A program made the translations under genes and the position numbers. From contig CBFHVA010000011.1 in the NCBI GenBank assembly GCA_965659415.1, positions 22,065 through 86,064 of the forward strand: a stretch of DNA of 64,000 bases. The letters are read 5' to 3'. The DNA comes from Phaeocystidibacter sp965659415. Lineage in GTDB: Bacteria; Bacteroidota; Bacteroidia; Flavobacteriales; Schleiferiaceae. Within the stretch, counting starts at the first letter, position 1, and each line of letters opens with the position of its first letter. Shown piece by piece: positions 18,568-27,840 of the stretch. Under the pieces are notes generated by a model. That model made no database searches, was not told the DNA's origin, and saw only the letters and a program-made list of their open reading frames with translations.

Positions 18568-18584
18568 GAGGGGTTGAACCCCTC
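18568..18584. promoter_or_regulatory. Palindrome upstream of gyrB
   Basis: GAGGGGTT and AACCCCTC are perfect 8-bp arms around one central base. It sits 17 nt beyond the gyrB -7 box and 80 nt past the stop of the barrel gene. It may be an operator for gyrB or a weak terminator of the barrel gene; on the minus strand only a poor T-run (TTCTGCTTTC) follows. Confidence 0.4.
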
Positions 18585-18663
18585 CTCAAAAACGCCGTTT
18601 TTCAACACTTTTATCAACACTAAGCCATTTTAAGGGCTTTTAGTAGGTGCCGATATACTTTTA

Positions 18664-20364
18664 TTAGAAACGAACCGCTAAACCAAGCATAAATCGAATG
18701 CCTTGAGCTGGATAGCCATACCATAAATCATAATCTTGATTCAGTATGTTGTTGACACTCAAGTAGAAGTTTATATAATCGTTGTACTTATACTCTCCAT
18801 ACAAACGCCAATCGTAAAAAGTTGGCAAAGTTGCAATGTCAGATTCAGAATTAGTAGCCAAGCCTGTTCGCGGGCCAGTAACTATAAAATCAGTCTTCAA
18901 AGTAATCTTTTCCTTCCAGATATAACTCACGTGTAATCCCCCTTTGAAGTCAGGCAAGTGATAGGCTACACCATCATCAGGTAAGGTGTATAAGAAATAA
19001 GTAGCATCGGTTGACACCTCCACGCCACTTGGGTGATGATACGTCAATTCCACCCGAGGCGCCAGCACGTCCAAATCGCTATAAGCCAAATTCAAGTAAG
19101 GGTCAAAACCGCTTGCATATTGACTGCTATCGCGCACAAAAAGTGCTCTATCTGAGTATCTGAAATAATCAACTTGGAGGTTATATCCAAATCGACGAGA
19201 AATTCTTCCACTCAACCCTACGTAGGCTTTATTGACGCCCGTTTCCCGAACCTCTATGCCCGGACGAACATATGGGTTCATGTCGGAAATTCCAGAAAGA
19301 CCGTTCAAATTTACGTTACCAATCCAACCACCAAAAATGTTCAACACATCCTTTACCAGCGGCAGTTCAGCTTTTATCTCAGGGTATAAATACAGCTTGG
19401 TGATGCTCGTATCACCCATTTCCAAGGAAGATCGATTTTGCCCAACCAAGTTGGCATTTAAGCCCACCGTAAAGTTGATGCCATTTACTTCATGTTTAAT
19501 GCTTGGCTTTAAGCGCACGGCATACGAAGAGGTAGATGCGCTATCCGACGAATAATCCAAATAATCCACTCCCGTACCCAAGTGCAAATCGACGTCTTGA
19601 ATTTCAATTGTCCAATCCGCCATTGTGGTTAAGTAATGCTCTTGTGCTGAAAAGCGATCGTGTAAAAACTGATAGCCCACATCTACACCGTCAAATGCTC
19701 CACGAGTGCGGATGCGTTCTGCTCTGGTGTGGATACCATACGTGTAATAACGTTGACGTGAAGGGTCGGAATCAGCCAGTACTTCATTCACATTCTCTAG
19801 CTGTGGTATTCCGTAAAAACTATAATCCTGCAAATCCACATTCAATTGTGTCTTGGTTCGCCAGGTTCTTCCCACATGATTTAAACCAGCTCTCACTTGA
19901 TTTCGCATAGTGAAGTTGTCGTTAAACACCACCCTATCTCTCAGAGCCCCGGTAAAAGTGGAGAAATGATCTACCGCTAGGGCCCAGGATAGGTTTCTCG
20001 ATCTTGAATTGGCCAATATTAAGCTGAATTCAGGAGTGGTGTAGTTACCAATTCCAAGCTTCACCATGTTTCTTGGCAAGCCTCCAACTTCCTGTCTAGC
20101 AATCTTTGCGGCGGATATCGGATCTAATTCGACTAGTGTTTCCACAATGCGCGGGGAAAAGTCATATTCCACATCCAACTTGTGCGTAGTGGTATCTTCA
20201 AAATTGGGCTGCTGACTCAGTTTCCGCGCCTCGCGAACTTTCGCCTTGTAGCTGTCGAATACATTGATTTCAACGTTCCCGACATTTTCTTCCCCCTGAG
20301 CTCGAACAGCGGTACTCAATGCTACAAATGCAAATAGCGCTAGTAGTGTTTGTACTCTTCTCAT
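18664..20364 (-). CDS. Outer-membrane beta-barrel protein, partner of the TPR protein
   Basis: A 566-residue protein with a signal peptide (1-22) and a series of alternating amphipathic strands ending in an aromatic-rich C-terminus (LGLAVRF), typical of outer-membrane barrels. It resembles the barrel part of TonB-dependent receptors (the DYINFYLSVNNILNQDYDLW stretch is receptor-like) but has no plug domain or TonB box. The ATG overlaps the stop of the long TPR gene (ATGA at 20361-20364), so the two are translated together and probably act together at the outer membrane. Transport substrate is unknown. Confidence 0.82.
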   Translation of the reverse strand: MRRVQTLLALFAFVALSTAVRAQGEENVGNVEINVFDSYKAKVREARKLSQQPNFEDTTTHKLDVEYDFSPRIVETLVELDPISAAKIARQEVGGLPRNMVKLGIGNYTTPEFSLILANSRSRNLSWALAVDHFSTFTGALRDRVVFNDNFTMRNQVRAGLNHVGRTWRTKTQLNVDLQDYSFYGIPQLENVNEVLADSDPSRQRYYTYGIHTRAERIRTRGAFDGVDVGYQFLHDRFSAQEHYLTTMADWTIEIQDVDLHLGTGVDYLDYSSDSASTSSYAVRLKPSIKHEVNGINFTVGLNANLVGQNRSSLEMGDTSITKLYLYPEIKAELPLVKDVLNIFGGWIGNVNLNGLSGISDMNPYVRPGIEVRETGVNKAYVGLSGRISRRFGYNLQVDYFRYSDRALFVRDSSQYASGFDPYLNLAYSDLDVLAPRVELTYHHPSGVEVSTDATYFLYTLPDDGVAYHLPDFKGGLHVSYIWKEKITLKTDFIVTGPRTGLATNSESDIATLPTFYDWRLYGEYKYNDYINFYLSVNNILNQDYDLWYGYPAQGIRFMLGLAVRF

Positions 20365-23300
20365 TGCTCTATGTTTTCCGGTTGATTACCCGCTTCTTCT
20401 GATTCCTCTGATTCCGATTCGTCTTCTCCCTCTTCCTCAGAATCATTATTCATATCATCGCCCCCATCTTCAATCTCATCTAGATTGATCTCAAGAGTAT
20501 CCGTTGCAGATGCCGCCTCCTGAGCTGCAACGTCTACATTAATGCGTTCCTTCAATGCTCCGGCTTGGTCCACAATCTCTTCTGAAGGATTCTGTTCAAT
20601 GATGAAGTCTAACGTGTACTGAGCTTGGAAGATATCGTCTAGTCTCCAATAGTTCTCAGCCATCACGAGAAGTGATTTATACCTCCAAGTGGGGTAATTC
20701 GGCAGGTTGTCGATCATCCAAAAGATTTCCTCATTGGATTCTTGATTCATGCCTTCATCGGCGTACCATCTAGCGATGTGATAGCTCGCCTCAGCTCTCG
20801 CCTGTCCTACAGAGGAATCTCGCACCGTTCTATAGATACGCTGCGAAGGCTCGCGTTGCCCTGTTTTCCATAAACCTCTCGCTTGAATGAGCAATCCGGC
20901 ATTTCTATCGGCATCACTGAGCGACGGATCTTTAAGTGCGATTTCGGCAAAACTGGCAGCTTGATCCCACTTCTCGAGTGCAGCTGCAGCTTTCATTCTA
21001 CCCACACTAGCAGTGCGGTAACGTTCGGCGCTTTGGGCTGATTGAACGACCTGACTATAGGCATCCAAAGCACGCTGATATTCTTCATCTGCAATGGCGA
21101 TATGGCCCAATTGCAGCCAAGCTCTCTCGCTGTAATCGTTCACCGGACCAGCCACTACTCTTTCGTAAGCTTGCCTAGAAGTTTCTGTATCCCCCTCGCT
21201 CAATGCACATTCCGCCAAGATGAAGTTCGCCTTGATTTGGAAGATTCCATCAGGAAAGCGCTGCAAGTAAGTTTGAAAGGCTCGAATAGCCTGAGCACAA
21301 TCACCTAAGCCGTACTTCTCGTATGCGGATAGATAAACGGTGCTATCTAATGAAGCTCTTTGAATATCGGCAAAGTCAATGCCTTCTACCCAATCCACGT
21401 ACTCTTCAATCCTGCCCGCTTTATCGTATACCAACCGTGCAAAGGAAATCGCTTCTCGAGCTTCATCCGTACTTGGATACTCTTCAACCAGCGTATTAAA
21501 TGAAGAAATGGAAGCGTTATAGTCCCCCTTGTTTCTTTGGAGAATTCCGATCTGTAATAGCGCTCTCCTCGATTGTACGCTGTTTGGATAGCGTGATCTG
21601 AAATCAGTGAAGACTGTCAGCGCCTCATCATATTGGTTATTTCGCAACAAGGTCGCTCCCAACTCATATTGCCCGTCCACCAATAAGTTGGAATTCGGAT
21701 ATCGGGTGGTCAATGCACGCAGCTCAGATATTTTTCTAGAATTGTCACCGATCAATCCAAAGGACAGCGCTCGTTGGAAGGATGCATAATCCGCCTCGCG
21801 TCCCATTTCACTTATATAATCTCCGTAATATGGAACGGCTGCTCGGTACTGCCCCTCCATGAAGTAAGAATCGGCCAAACGCAAAGTAGCGTCGAGTTTT
21901 CTGTCCTCATCAGCCCTGCTGCTTTCCACGAATAAGCGGAAGGCTGCTGTGGCATCGTCATACTGCTCCATCATGAAGTAACAGTAAGCCACATTGTATT
22001 GTGAAATGGGAAACTCCGTCATGGTATATGAACCCGACTGATCCTGAAATCTTTGGTATGCCGAAATAGCGGATGGATAATCGTTTCTACGGAAGTGAAT
22101 TTCACCTAACCAAAAGTGCGATTGAGCGGTGATGGTCGGATTAATGGGATAATCTAAACTCTGCGCAAAGGCTCGTGCCGCATCTCCCCACTTTAGCGCA
22201 TTATACTGCTCAACACCCAAGAAATACGACACCTTTTGATAGGCTTCACGCATCACGATTGTACCCAGCCCTGTAGCTTCAATCGCCTCGAGGGCTCGGG
22301 CATAATCTTTCGTGGTGATATACAGATTCGCAAGAAGTTCATTTACTTCATTTCGATGTTCCGAATCAGGATAAAGTCGATTAAAATCGGAAAGTGCTTC
22401 AATCGCATTGTCGAATGGATTGGCAAGTTCATAGGACAGTTTGGCGTAATTGAAGTGTGATTCTTCAACGATGTTCGCTTCTCCTTCCGCTTCCATCGTG
22501 GCCTTAAACGCCGATAGCGCGGAGTTCTTATCTCCAGCCTTTAGATAGCAATCAGCCAACAAGTAAAAGGCAGGTTGTGCCAGTTCCTCATTTTGTACGG
22601 TGATTTTATTCAAATGGACTAGCGCATTCTCAAACTGCCCATCGGCATGGTAAGAAACACCCAGCTGATAGTGCTCCTTTTGAGTCATGCGCCCACCTCT
22701 TTCACGGTACAGCTCCAAATAGGGCAAAGCCTCGGCGTATTGTTTTCTGCGGAAAAAGGCTTGCCCCACTAGCTTGGCAATTTCTGCTGAACGGGTAGGT
22801 GTAGCGTTGTGCAAGAGTCGATTCCCCACTTCGAACAGCTTCTCATCATTGCCGGTCTGGTAATAAATCTGAGCCAGATAGTAAGGAACAATCGGTCCGA
22901 ATGAAGCGTCTTCTTGGAGTGCTTCAAATTCGCGTAATGCCGTTACGTAGTTGCTGTCCTCATAGTTTAAATGCGCGTAGTAATATTTTGCCGAGGGCGA
23001 CAAACTCGACGAGCCATCCTTAATCTCTCTGAACGCTGCTTTAGCCTCTGAGGATTGATCTTCCATAAAATGGCAATAGCCCTTCTTGAAGAAATAAGTT
23101 GCTCTATCTTCTGATCGCATTTCACGAACGTCCATTCGATTCAGCCATTCAAGCGCATCATCGTAATTCCGTTGTATGAACAGATAATCGGCGGTCTCCC
23201 ATAAGGCATCGTAACGATACGAACTTGTGGGGTGATCTGCGAGAAAGTCACTCACGCGATCTTGCGCATCGCGGTTCATCAATCGAACGGCGCATATGGC

Positions 23301-23522
23301 TCGATAGTAAGCTGATTTTTCAACGAGATCGATTTTGTCATGTGGAGCATTGTCCACCACATTGTCAAAACGCTCAGCTGCGGCGGCATACATCTGTTGA
23401 TCAAAGAGAATCTTCCCATCATCAAACACCTTCCGCAACGACAACTCCCAGTCCGTGAGTTGCGACCAGCCTGCAGATGCCACAAACACAGATAACACAA
23501 GAGTCCAACACAATCTTTTCAT
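20361..23522 (-). CDS. Long periplasmic TPR-repeat protein
   Basis: A 1053-residue exported protein. The ATG at 23522 gives a good signal peptide (MKRLCWTLVLSVFVASAGWSQ); an in-frame TTG nine codons earlier is unlikely. Nearly all of the mature protein is made of TPR and Sel1/YbgF-like helix pairs with motifs such as ALPYLELYRE and YNVAYCYFMMEQYDDA, implying an extended protein-binding solenoid. The last roughly 45 residues are strongly acidic (runs of E, D and S). Proteins of this kind are often annotated as putative components of a TonB system. Coupling with the plug-less barrel gene supports an outer-membrane complex; the exact function is not known. Confidence 0.85.
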   Translation of the reverse strand: MKRLCWTLVLSVFVASAGWSQLTDWELSLRKVFDDGKILFDQQMYAAAAERFDNVVDNAPHDKIDLVEKSAYYRAICAVRLMNRDAQDRVSDFLADHPTSSYRYDALWETADYLFIQRNYDDALEWLNRMDVREMRSEDRATYFFKKGYCHFMEDQSSEAKAAFREIKDGSSSLSPSAKYYYAHLNYEDSNYVTALREFEALQEDASFGPIVPYYLAQIYYQTGNDEKLFEVGNRLLHNATPTRSAEIAKLVGQAFFRRKQYAEALPYLELYRERGGRMTQKEHYQLGVSYHADGQFENALVHLNKITVQNEELAQPAFYLLADCYLKAGDKNSALSAFKATMEAEGEANIVEESHFNYAKLSYELANPFDNAIEALSDFNRLYPDSEHRNEVNELLANLYITTKDYARALEAIEATGLGTIVMREAYQKVSYFLGVEQYNALKWGDAARAFAQSLDYPINPTITAQSHFWLGEIHFRRNDYPSAISAYQRFQDQSGSYTMTEFPISQYNVAYCYFMMEQYDDATAAFRLFVESSRADEDRKLDATLRLADSYFMEGQYRAAVPYYGDYISEMGREADYASFQRALSFGLIGDNSRKISELRALTTRYPNSNLLVDGQYELGATLLRNNQYDEALTVFTDFRSRYPNSVQSRRALLQIGILQRNKGDYNASISSFNTLVEEYPSTDEAREAISFARLVYDKAGRIEEYVDWVEGIDFADIQRASLDSTVYLSAYEKYGLGDCAQAIRAFQTYLQRFPDGIFQIKANFILAECALSEGDTETSRQAYERVVAGPVNDYSERAWLQLGHIAIADEEYQRALDAYSQVVQSAQSAERYRTASVGRMKAAAALEKWDQAASFAEIALKDPSLSDADRNAGLLIQARGLWKTGQREPSQRIYRTVRDSSVGQARAEASYHIARWYADEGMNQESNEEIFWMIDNLPNYPTWRYKSLLVMAENYWRLDDIFQAQYTLDFIIEQNPSEEIVDQAGALKERINVDVAAQEAASATDTLEINLDEIEDGGDDMNNDSEEEGEDESESEESEEAGNQPENIEQ

Positions 23523-23546
23523 AAAGACAGATTTCGGATTATACTT

Positions 23547-23554
23547 CAAAATTA
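23547..23554 (-). promoter_or_regulatory. -7 promoter box of the TPR-barrel operon
   Basis: Minus-strand TAATTTTG, a full TAnnTTTG match, 24 nt before the ATG at 23522. The -33 element is not clear. Confidence 0.5.
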
Positions 23555-23707
23555 GGGGTATGAATCATCGGTTTTCAGAAGCTCAATAGCAGTTATTCAA
23601 TATGGATTGTTAGCAGCTTCTTATACTTCCCAACGAAGACGCGACGGTTTGGTATATATTCCACACGCTTAAATTCGTTCCTTTGTGGTAACGGTTAACT
23701 TTTTCCG

Positions 23708-24394
23708 ATGAGCAACTCGAGTATACTCTCCTTAAACGATGCCCAAATTTATCAGGGTCAACATCTCGTATTGAACGACGTGACCATCGAAATCAATACA
23801 GGTCAATTTGTATATCTCATCGGACAAACAGGCTCTGGAAAATCGAGCTTGCTCAAAACACTCTATGGCGATTTGCCTCTCAAGAATGGCGACGGTAGTA
23901 TCGTGGGTTATACCCTATCAGGATTAAAAGAAAAGGACATTCCTTATTTGAGGAGAAAAATTGGGGTTGTCTTTCAAGATTTCCAATTGCTCACTGACCG
24001 TAACGTGAACGATAATCTTCGATTCGTATTGAAGGCAACCGGCTGGAAGGACAAGAAAAAGATTGATAAGCGAATTAAGGAGGTGCTCACCAAGGTAGGC
24101 ATGGCCACCAAAGGTCATAAAATGCCATTTCAGATTTCTGGAGGTGAGCAACAAAGAGTGGCCATTGCACGCGCATTGCTCAATGACCCCGAACTCATAC
24201 TAGCTGATGAGCCCACCGGAAACCTCGACCCGAGAACTTCCGAAGAAATCATGATTCTCTTAAGTGAGATTTGCCAAAGTGGGCGTGCCATTTTGATGGC
24301 CACACATGACTATTCCTTGATTCTTAAGTTTCCATTCGACACATGGAAATGTGAAGATGGCAAGGTGTTACGAACGGTTCAAAATACCTTGTAA
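23708..24394 (+). CDS. ftsE: Cell-division ABC transporter ATP-binding protein FtsE
   Basis: With FtsX, FtsE couples cell division to peptidoglycan hydrolysis. The 228 residues show Walker A GQTGSGKSS (39-47), the Q-loop VFQDFQLL (around 90), the ABC signature ISGGEQQR (143-150), Walker B LILADEP (163-169) and the switch His200. Size and sequence fit FtsE/MacB-type ATPases. ftsX is not adjacent, as is common in this phylum, so the assignment rests on family likeness and a LolD/MacB-type role cannot be excluded. A GTG-started glycosyltransferase follows after 2 nt. Confidence 0.82.
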   Translation: MSNSSILSLNDAQIYQGQHLVLNDVTIEINTGQFVYLIGQTGSGKSSLLKTLYGDLPLKNGDGSIVGYTLSGLKEKDIPYLRRKIGVVFQDFQLLTDRNVNDNLRFVLKATGWKDKKKIDKRIKEVLTKVGMATKGHKMPFQISGGEQQRVAIARALLNDPELILADEPTGNLDPRTSEEIMILLSEICQSGRAILMATHDYSLILKFPFDTWKCEDGKVLRTVQNTL

Positions 24395-24396
24395 TC

Positions 24397-25311
24397 GTGC
24401 TTTCCATTCTCATCCCCAACTACGATGAGAACGTGGTCGAATTGGTAAACGACCTACATTCCCAAGCTTCAAAACTCGAAACAGAGTTTGAGATACTCAT
24501 CTCCGATCAAGCAGAACAATCCTCTCATTTCGAGGCGAATAATCAACTCAATGAGCTTTCCAATACTCGATATTTTCAATGGCGCGAACGTATAGGTCGG
24601 AGTGCTAATCGAAATCATCTAGCGGACGAAGCAAAAGGCATTTGGCTCTTTTTTATCGATGATGATGCGAAACTCATTCAAGAGGACACTCTCGACCGCT
24701 TTTGGAAGGCCAAACACAGTGAATGTGTCATTGGAGCGAGTGTTACCTATTCGTCAGAGAAGCCGGCTCCTCCATTTCGATTGCGTTGGAAGTACGGAAG
24801 AAGTAGAGAGATGCGAACCCCCATGGCGCGTAGCCGAACCCCCTACCAATCCTTCCTGTCCTTTGCTTTTCTTATCGGTAAAGAGAACTTCAATAAGGTT
24901 CGATTTGATGAATCCATTACCGAATATGGCCATGAAGACACGCTATTCGGAAAGCAAATAAAATACGCCTTCATCCGCCCAATGTACATCGATGCACCCA
25001 TCGAACACCTGGGCATCGAACCCTCTGATGTGTTTCTCAAAAAAACCACTAAGGCAGTGGAAAACTTGGCGGCGCTTTGCGAAAAAGGCTTGGTTGATGA
25101 AGATTTCAAATTATATCAAACTCAGCAGTCCATCGCCAAGTATCGTCTCGATTATTTACTCGCCATATACTTTAAGGTCTTTGGAAGATTTATGCAGAAA
25201 AACTTGACCGGATCTAATCCAAGTCTGTTCTTATTCGACCTTTGGAAGCTAAGCTACTTCTGCACATTGAGGAGAGGGGTGAAAATCACCTCCAAAACCT
25301 TGCGCTCCTGA
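24397..25311 (+). CDS. Glycosyltransferase family 2
   Basis: A 304-residue GT-A fold sugar transferase, cytosolic or membrane-associated. Visible are the N-terminal LSILIPNYDE strand, the metal-binding DDDA (about residues 88-91, after WLFFI) and a YGHEDTLFG acceptor/base motif near residue 182. The start is GTG at 24397, 2 nt after the ftsE stop, so co-transcription is likely. The last 58 nt overlap, tail to tail, the end of the GT4 gene on the other strand. Donor and acceptor sugars are unknown. Confidence 0.88.
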   Translation: MLSILIPNYDENVVELVNDLHSQASKLETEFEILISDQAEQSSHFEANNQLNELSNTRYFQWRERIGRSANRNHLADEAKGIWLFFIDDDAKLIQEDTLDRFWKAKHSECVIGASVTYSSEKPAPPFRLRWKYGRSREMRTPMARSRTPYQSFLSFAFLIGKENFNKVRFDESITEYGHEDTLFGKQIKYAFIRPMYIDAPIEHLGIEPSDVFLKKTTKAVENLAALCEKGLVDEDFKLYQTQQSIAKYRLDYLLAIYFKVFGRFMQKNLTGSNPSLFLFDLWKLSYFCTLRRGVKITSKTLRS

Positions 25312-26378
25312 TCCCAATTGAGCTCTTTTTGCGCTCTCTGAATGCCCTTGAAAAATTGCTCCCTATCCGCATTCATCATCTTTTGAATAGTTACGGCTAG
25401 TTGAGGAACATTCGAACTGTCAACCGTGTACCCTACTTCAAATTCTTCTACAATCCTCTTCACCTCAACTACTTGAGATGAAATCACAGGAATTCCCGAA
25501 TGTAGATAGTCGAAGAGCTTATTGGGAAGGCTAAATTTATAGTTGATGGATTTCGGCTTGTCTAAGCTCAGGCCACAGTCAGCCAAACGCGTATAAGACA
25601 AGAGCTCAGCATAGGGAACCTTATTCACGAAAATCACCTTTCCATCTAGGTTTCGTTCAGCGACTTGCTGTTTTAAATAGGGAATCACATCTCCTCCACC
25701 TACAATCAGCAGGACAGCTTTATCTATATCCTTGATGGCCAGCAATGCTTCCTCCATCCCACGGTCCATGTTGATACCCGAACCCTGATTAATCAAAATA
25801 AAAGCATCCTCTGGGAGACCCAAATCCTGTCGGCTTTTTTGCGCCACATGATCCGGACGCATGCCGATATTCCGAACCACCTTGGGCGGATCACCTCCAT
25901 AGGTAGATTGCAGCAGTTCAGCTATAGATTGATTCACGGTTATCCGTTCAATGGCCTTACCGTAGAACTTCTTCTCTATCCAGCGCCAAGTGCGAATTAC
26001 ATTGGGACGATCTTGAATTTCCGGACTCCCTGTAAAAAACTCGTGACTATCATATACAAAAGGAATACGCTTAAGTTGCGCAGCTAAGCCCATGGCTAAT
26101 AGGGTATCCAAGTCATTAACTAAGTAATAATCGAACTTCTTTGCGATTAGATAGCCAAAGAGTCGAAGATTATAAGCTGCATAGAATAAAGCTCCTCTAG
26201 TAAAAGGAAGTTTAAATCTCCGAGTTTTATAGGTAGGGTTGAAAGGGAGACTTCCAGGCAGCTGACGACCGATAAAAGTGACCTCAAACCCCAAATCCAA
26301 AAGCACAGAAATGGTCCGTTGTACTCTTTGATCTGTGGCCAAGTCATTCGTAACCGCAAGAGCTATCCGCTTACCCAT
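25254..26378 (-). CDS. Glycosyltransferase family 4
   Basis: A 374-residue GT-B fold enzyme. The N-terminal strand KRIALAVTNDLATDQRVQR is typical of GT4 members of Bacteroidota; the C-terminal nucleotide-sugar half contains LLIVGGGD (about 225) and the LPNKLFDYLHSGIPVISS donor loop (about 285-302), with a Glu-rich region after it. The product is probably a cell-envelope glycan. It converges on the GT2 gene and the coding ends overlap by 58 nt. No partner gene lies upstream on its strand. Confidence 0.88.
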   Translation of the reverse strand: MGKRIALAVTNDLATDQRVQRTISVLLDLGFEVTFIGRQLPGSLPFNPTYKTRRFKLPFTRGALFYAAYNLRLFGYLIAKKFDYYLVNDLDTLLAMGLAAQLKRIPFVYDSHEFFTGSPEIQDRPNVIRTWRWIEKKFYGKAIERITVNQSIAELLQSTYGGDPPKVVRNIGMRPDHVAQKSRQDLGLPEDAFILINQGSGINMDRGMEEALLAIKDIDKAVLLIVGGGDVIPYLKQQVAERNLDGKVIFVNKVPYAELLSYTRLADCGLSLDKPKSINYKFSLPNKLFDYLHSGIPVISSQVVEVKRIVEEFEVGYTVDSSNVPQLAVTIQKMMNADREQFFKGIQRAQKELNWDQERKVLEVIFTPLLNVQK

Positions 26379-26483
26379 GGAACAAAGAACGGAAATGAAC
26401 GGTAGAAATTCTTCGTCGGACTATTCCTACTAATGCATCTTGTCAAACTTTAGAAATTGCAACACCGGAAAACGTCTCAACTT

Positions 26484-26600
26484 ATGACCATAGCATACGG
26501 AGATCCAATGCTCATAGCGGCTAGCTTGGCCCTACTCACAATAACTTCACTTGTAGTTGTTTATCCTCAGTTCAAAAAGAACAACAAAAGCAGCAAGTGA
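26484..26600 (+). CDS. Possible 38-residue single-pass membrane protein
   Basis: An ATG-started frame of 38 codons upstream of queA. Residues 9-27 are continuous apolar or small residues (MLIAASLALLTITSLVVVY), a plausible membrane helix, followed by a short lysine/asparagine/serine tail (FKKNNKSSK). I do not recognise it. It has no Shine-Dalgarno sequence or clear TAnnTTTG box upstream, but most genes here lack the former too. It ends 4 nt before the queA -7 box. A helix plus basic tail in 38 codons may be chance; conservation in relatives would decide. Confidence 0.35.
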   Translation: MTIAYGDPMLIAASLALLTITSLVVVYPQFKKNNKSSK

Positions 26601-26604
26601 AAAC

Positions 26605-26612
26605 TATCTTTG
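26605..26612 (+). promoter_or_regulatory. -7 promoter box of queA
   Basis: TATCTTTG, a full TAnnTTTG match, 16 nt before the queA ATG, giving a leader of about 10 nt. No TTG at the -33 position. Confidence 0.55.
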
Positions 26613-26628
26613 CCACAAATAAGGTGGC

Positions 26629-27840
26629 ATGCATCCCAAGAAGCTCAAAATAGAAGATTACACTTATGATCTTCCCCCTCATAGAATCGCACAGCATCCT
26701 TTAAAGGAACGGGATGCTTCCAAGCTGTTGGTGTTCAATGCAAAAGGCAGTATTGAAGATGCTGTATTTCGCGATTTACACCAACATGTGCCCAGCCAAA
26801 GTTTGTTGATCTTTAATGAAACTCGAGTCATTCGCGCACGACTCATATTCCCGAGAGGTGAAGGACTCAAGCCTATCGAGTTATTCTGTATTGACCCCTT
26901 TGATACGGATATTGAATCCGCCATGTCGGCCACACAAATGGTTCGCTTTAACTGTATGGTGGGCAACGCCAAACGCTGGAAAGATGAACAACTACTCGAG
27001 TGGAAAAACGATGGTGGCGAAACAATTCTGGAAGCCAGGAAGTTAGGTCGTGATGGCTCAACCTTTCAAGTGGAGTTCAGTTGGACCTCATCTCAACACT
27101 TCGCCGGGATATTGGAAGAACTCGGGCAAATGCCTCTACCTCCATATATGCGAAGAAGCGAAGAACCTGATGACGCTGATCGATACCAAACCGTTTATGC
27201 CACCCGTGATGGATCCGTGGCTGCACCAACCGCAGGACTTCACTTTACCGACCGCGTATTCGATTCACTCAAGCAAAACCAAGTTCAACTTGAAAGCGTA
27301 GTGCTGCATGTCGGCGCAGGTACGTTCAAACCTGTGAGCTCCGACACCATGGACGGGCACGATATGCATTCTGAAGCCATAGAAGTTTCAGCGGCGTTGA
27401 TTGAGAAAATAGCATCCAACCCAAGCATCACCGCAGTAGGGACCACTTCGTGCCGTACACTGGAATCTTTATACTGGTTAGGTGTTCAAGTTCTCAATGA
27501 AAGGAAAATCGACTTCGGGCAAGTTTACGTTGGACAATGGGAACCGTACGAGCAAGAAGATCTGCCCAGCACGCAAGAAGCTCTTTCAGCGCTTCTGAAT
27601 GAGATGAGTTCCCGAGGTGTCCGCATATTGAGAGGGAAAACTCAAATCATTATCGCACCAGGATATACCTATCGAGTTATTCATCGTTTAATTACCAACT
27701 TCCATCAACCGGCCAGCACATTAATTCTGTTGGTGGCCGCGGGACTAAAGGACAATTGGAAGAAGGTGTATGCACATGCCCTGGAGAACGAATATCGATT
27801 CTTAAGTTATGGCGACAGCTCGTTACTACATATTCGTTAG
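26629..27840 (+). CDS. queA: S-adenosylmethionine:tRNA ribosyltransferase-isomerase
   Basis: QueA transfers the ribosyl part of SAM to preQ1-tRNA, giving epoxyqueuosine at wobble position 34. The 403 residues show the family N-terminus YDLPPHRIAQHPLKERDASKLL (from about residue 8), NETRVIRARL (about 63-72), GQMPLPPYMRR (165-175), VAAPTAGLHFT (about 196-206) and the C-terminal ITNFHQPASTLILLVAA region. It is somewhat longer than the E. coli enzyme (356). The end overlaps the next gene by 32 nt. Confidence 0.96.
   Translation: MHPKKLKIEDYTYDLPPHRIAQHPLKERDASKLLVFNAKGSIEDAVFRDLHQHVPSQSLLIFNETRVIRARLIFPRGEGLKPIELFCIDPFDTDIESAMSATQMVRFNCMVGNAKRWKDEQLLEWKNDGGETILEARKLGRDGSTFQVEFSWTSSQHFAGILEELGQMPLPPYMRRSEEPDDADRYQTVYATRDGSVAAPTAGLHFTDRVFDSLKQNQVQLESVVLHVGAGTFKPVSSDTMDGHDMHSEAIEVSAALIEKIASNPSITAVGTTSCRTLESLYWLGVQVLNERKIDFGQVYVGQWEPYEQEDLPSTQEALSALLNEMSSRGVRILRGKTQIIIAPGYTYRVIHRLITNFHQPASTLILLVAAGLKDNWKKVYAHALENEYRFLSYGDSSLLHIR

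Noticed and set aside
18598..18621. Chromosome origin near gyrB
   Set aside because: Only one near-match and one poor match to the DnaA box, no AT-rich unwinding element and no dnaA, dnaN or recF beside it.
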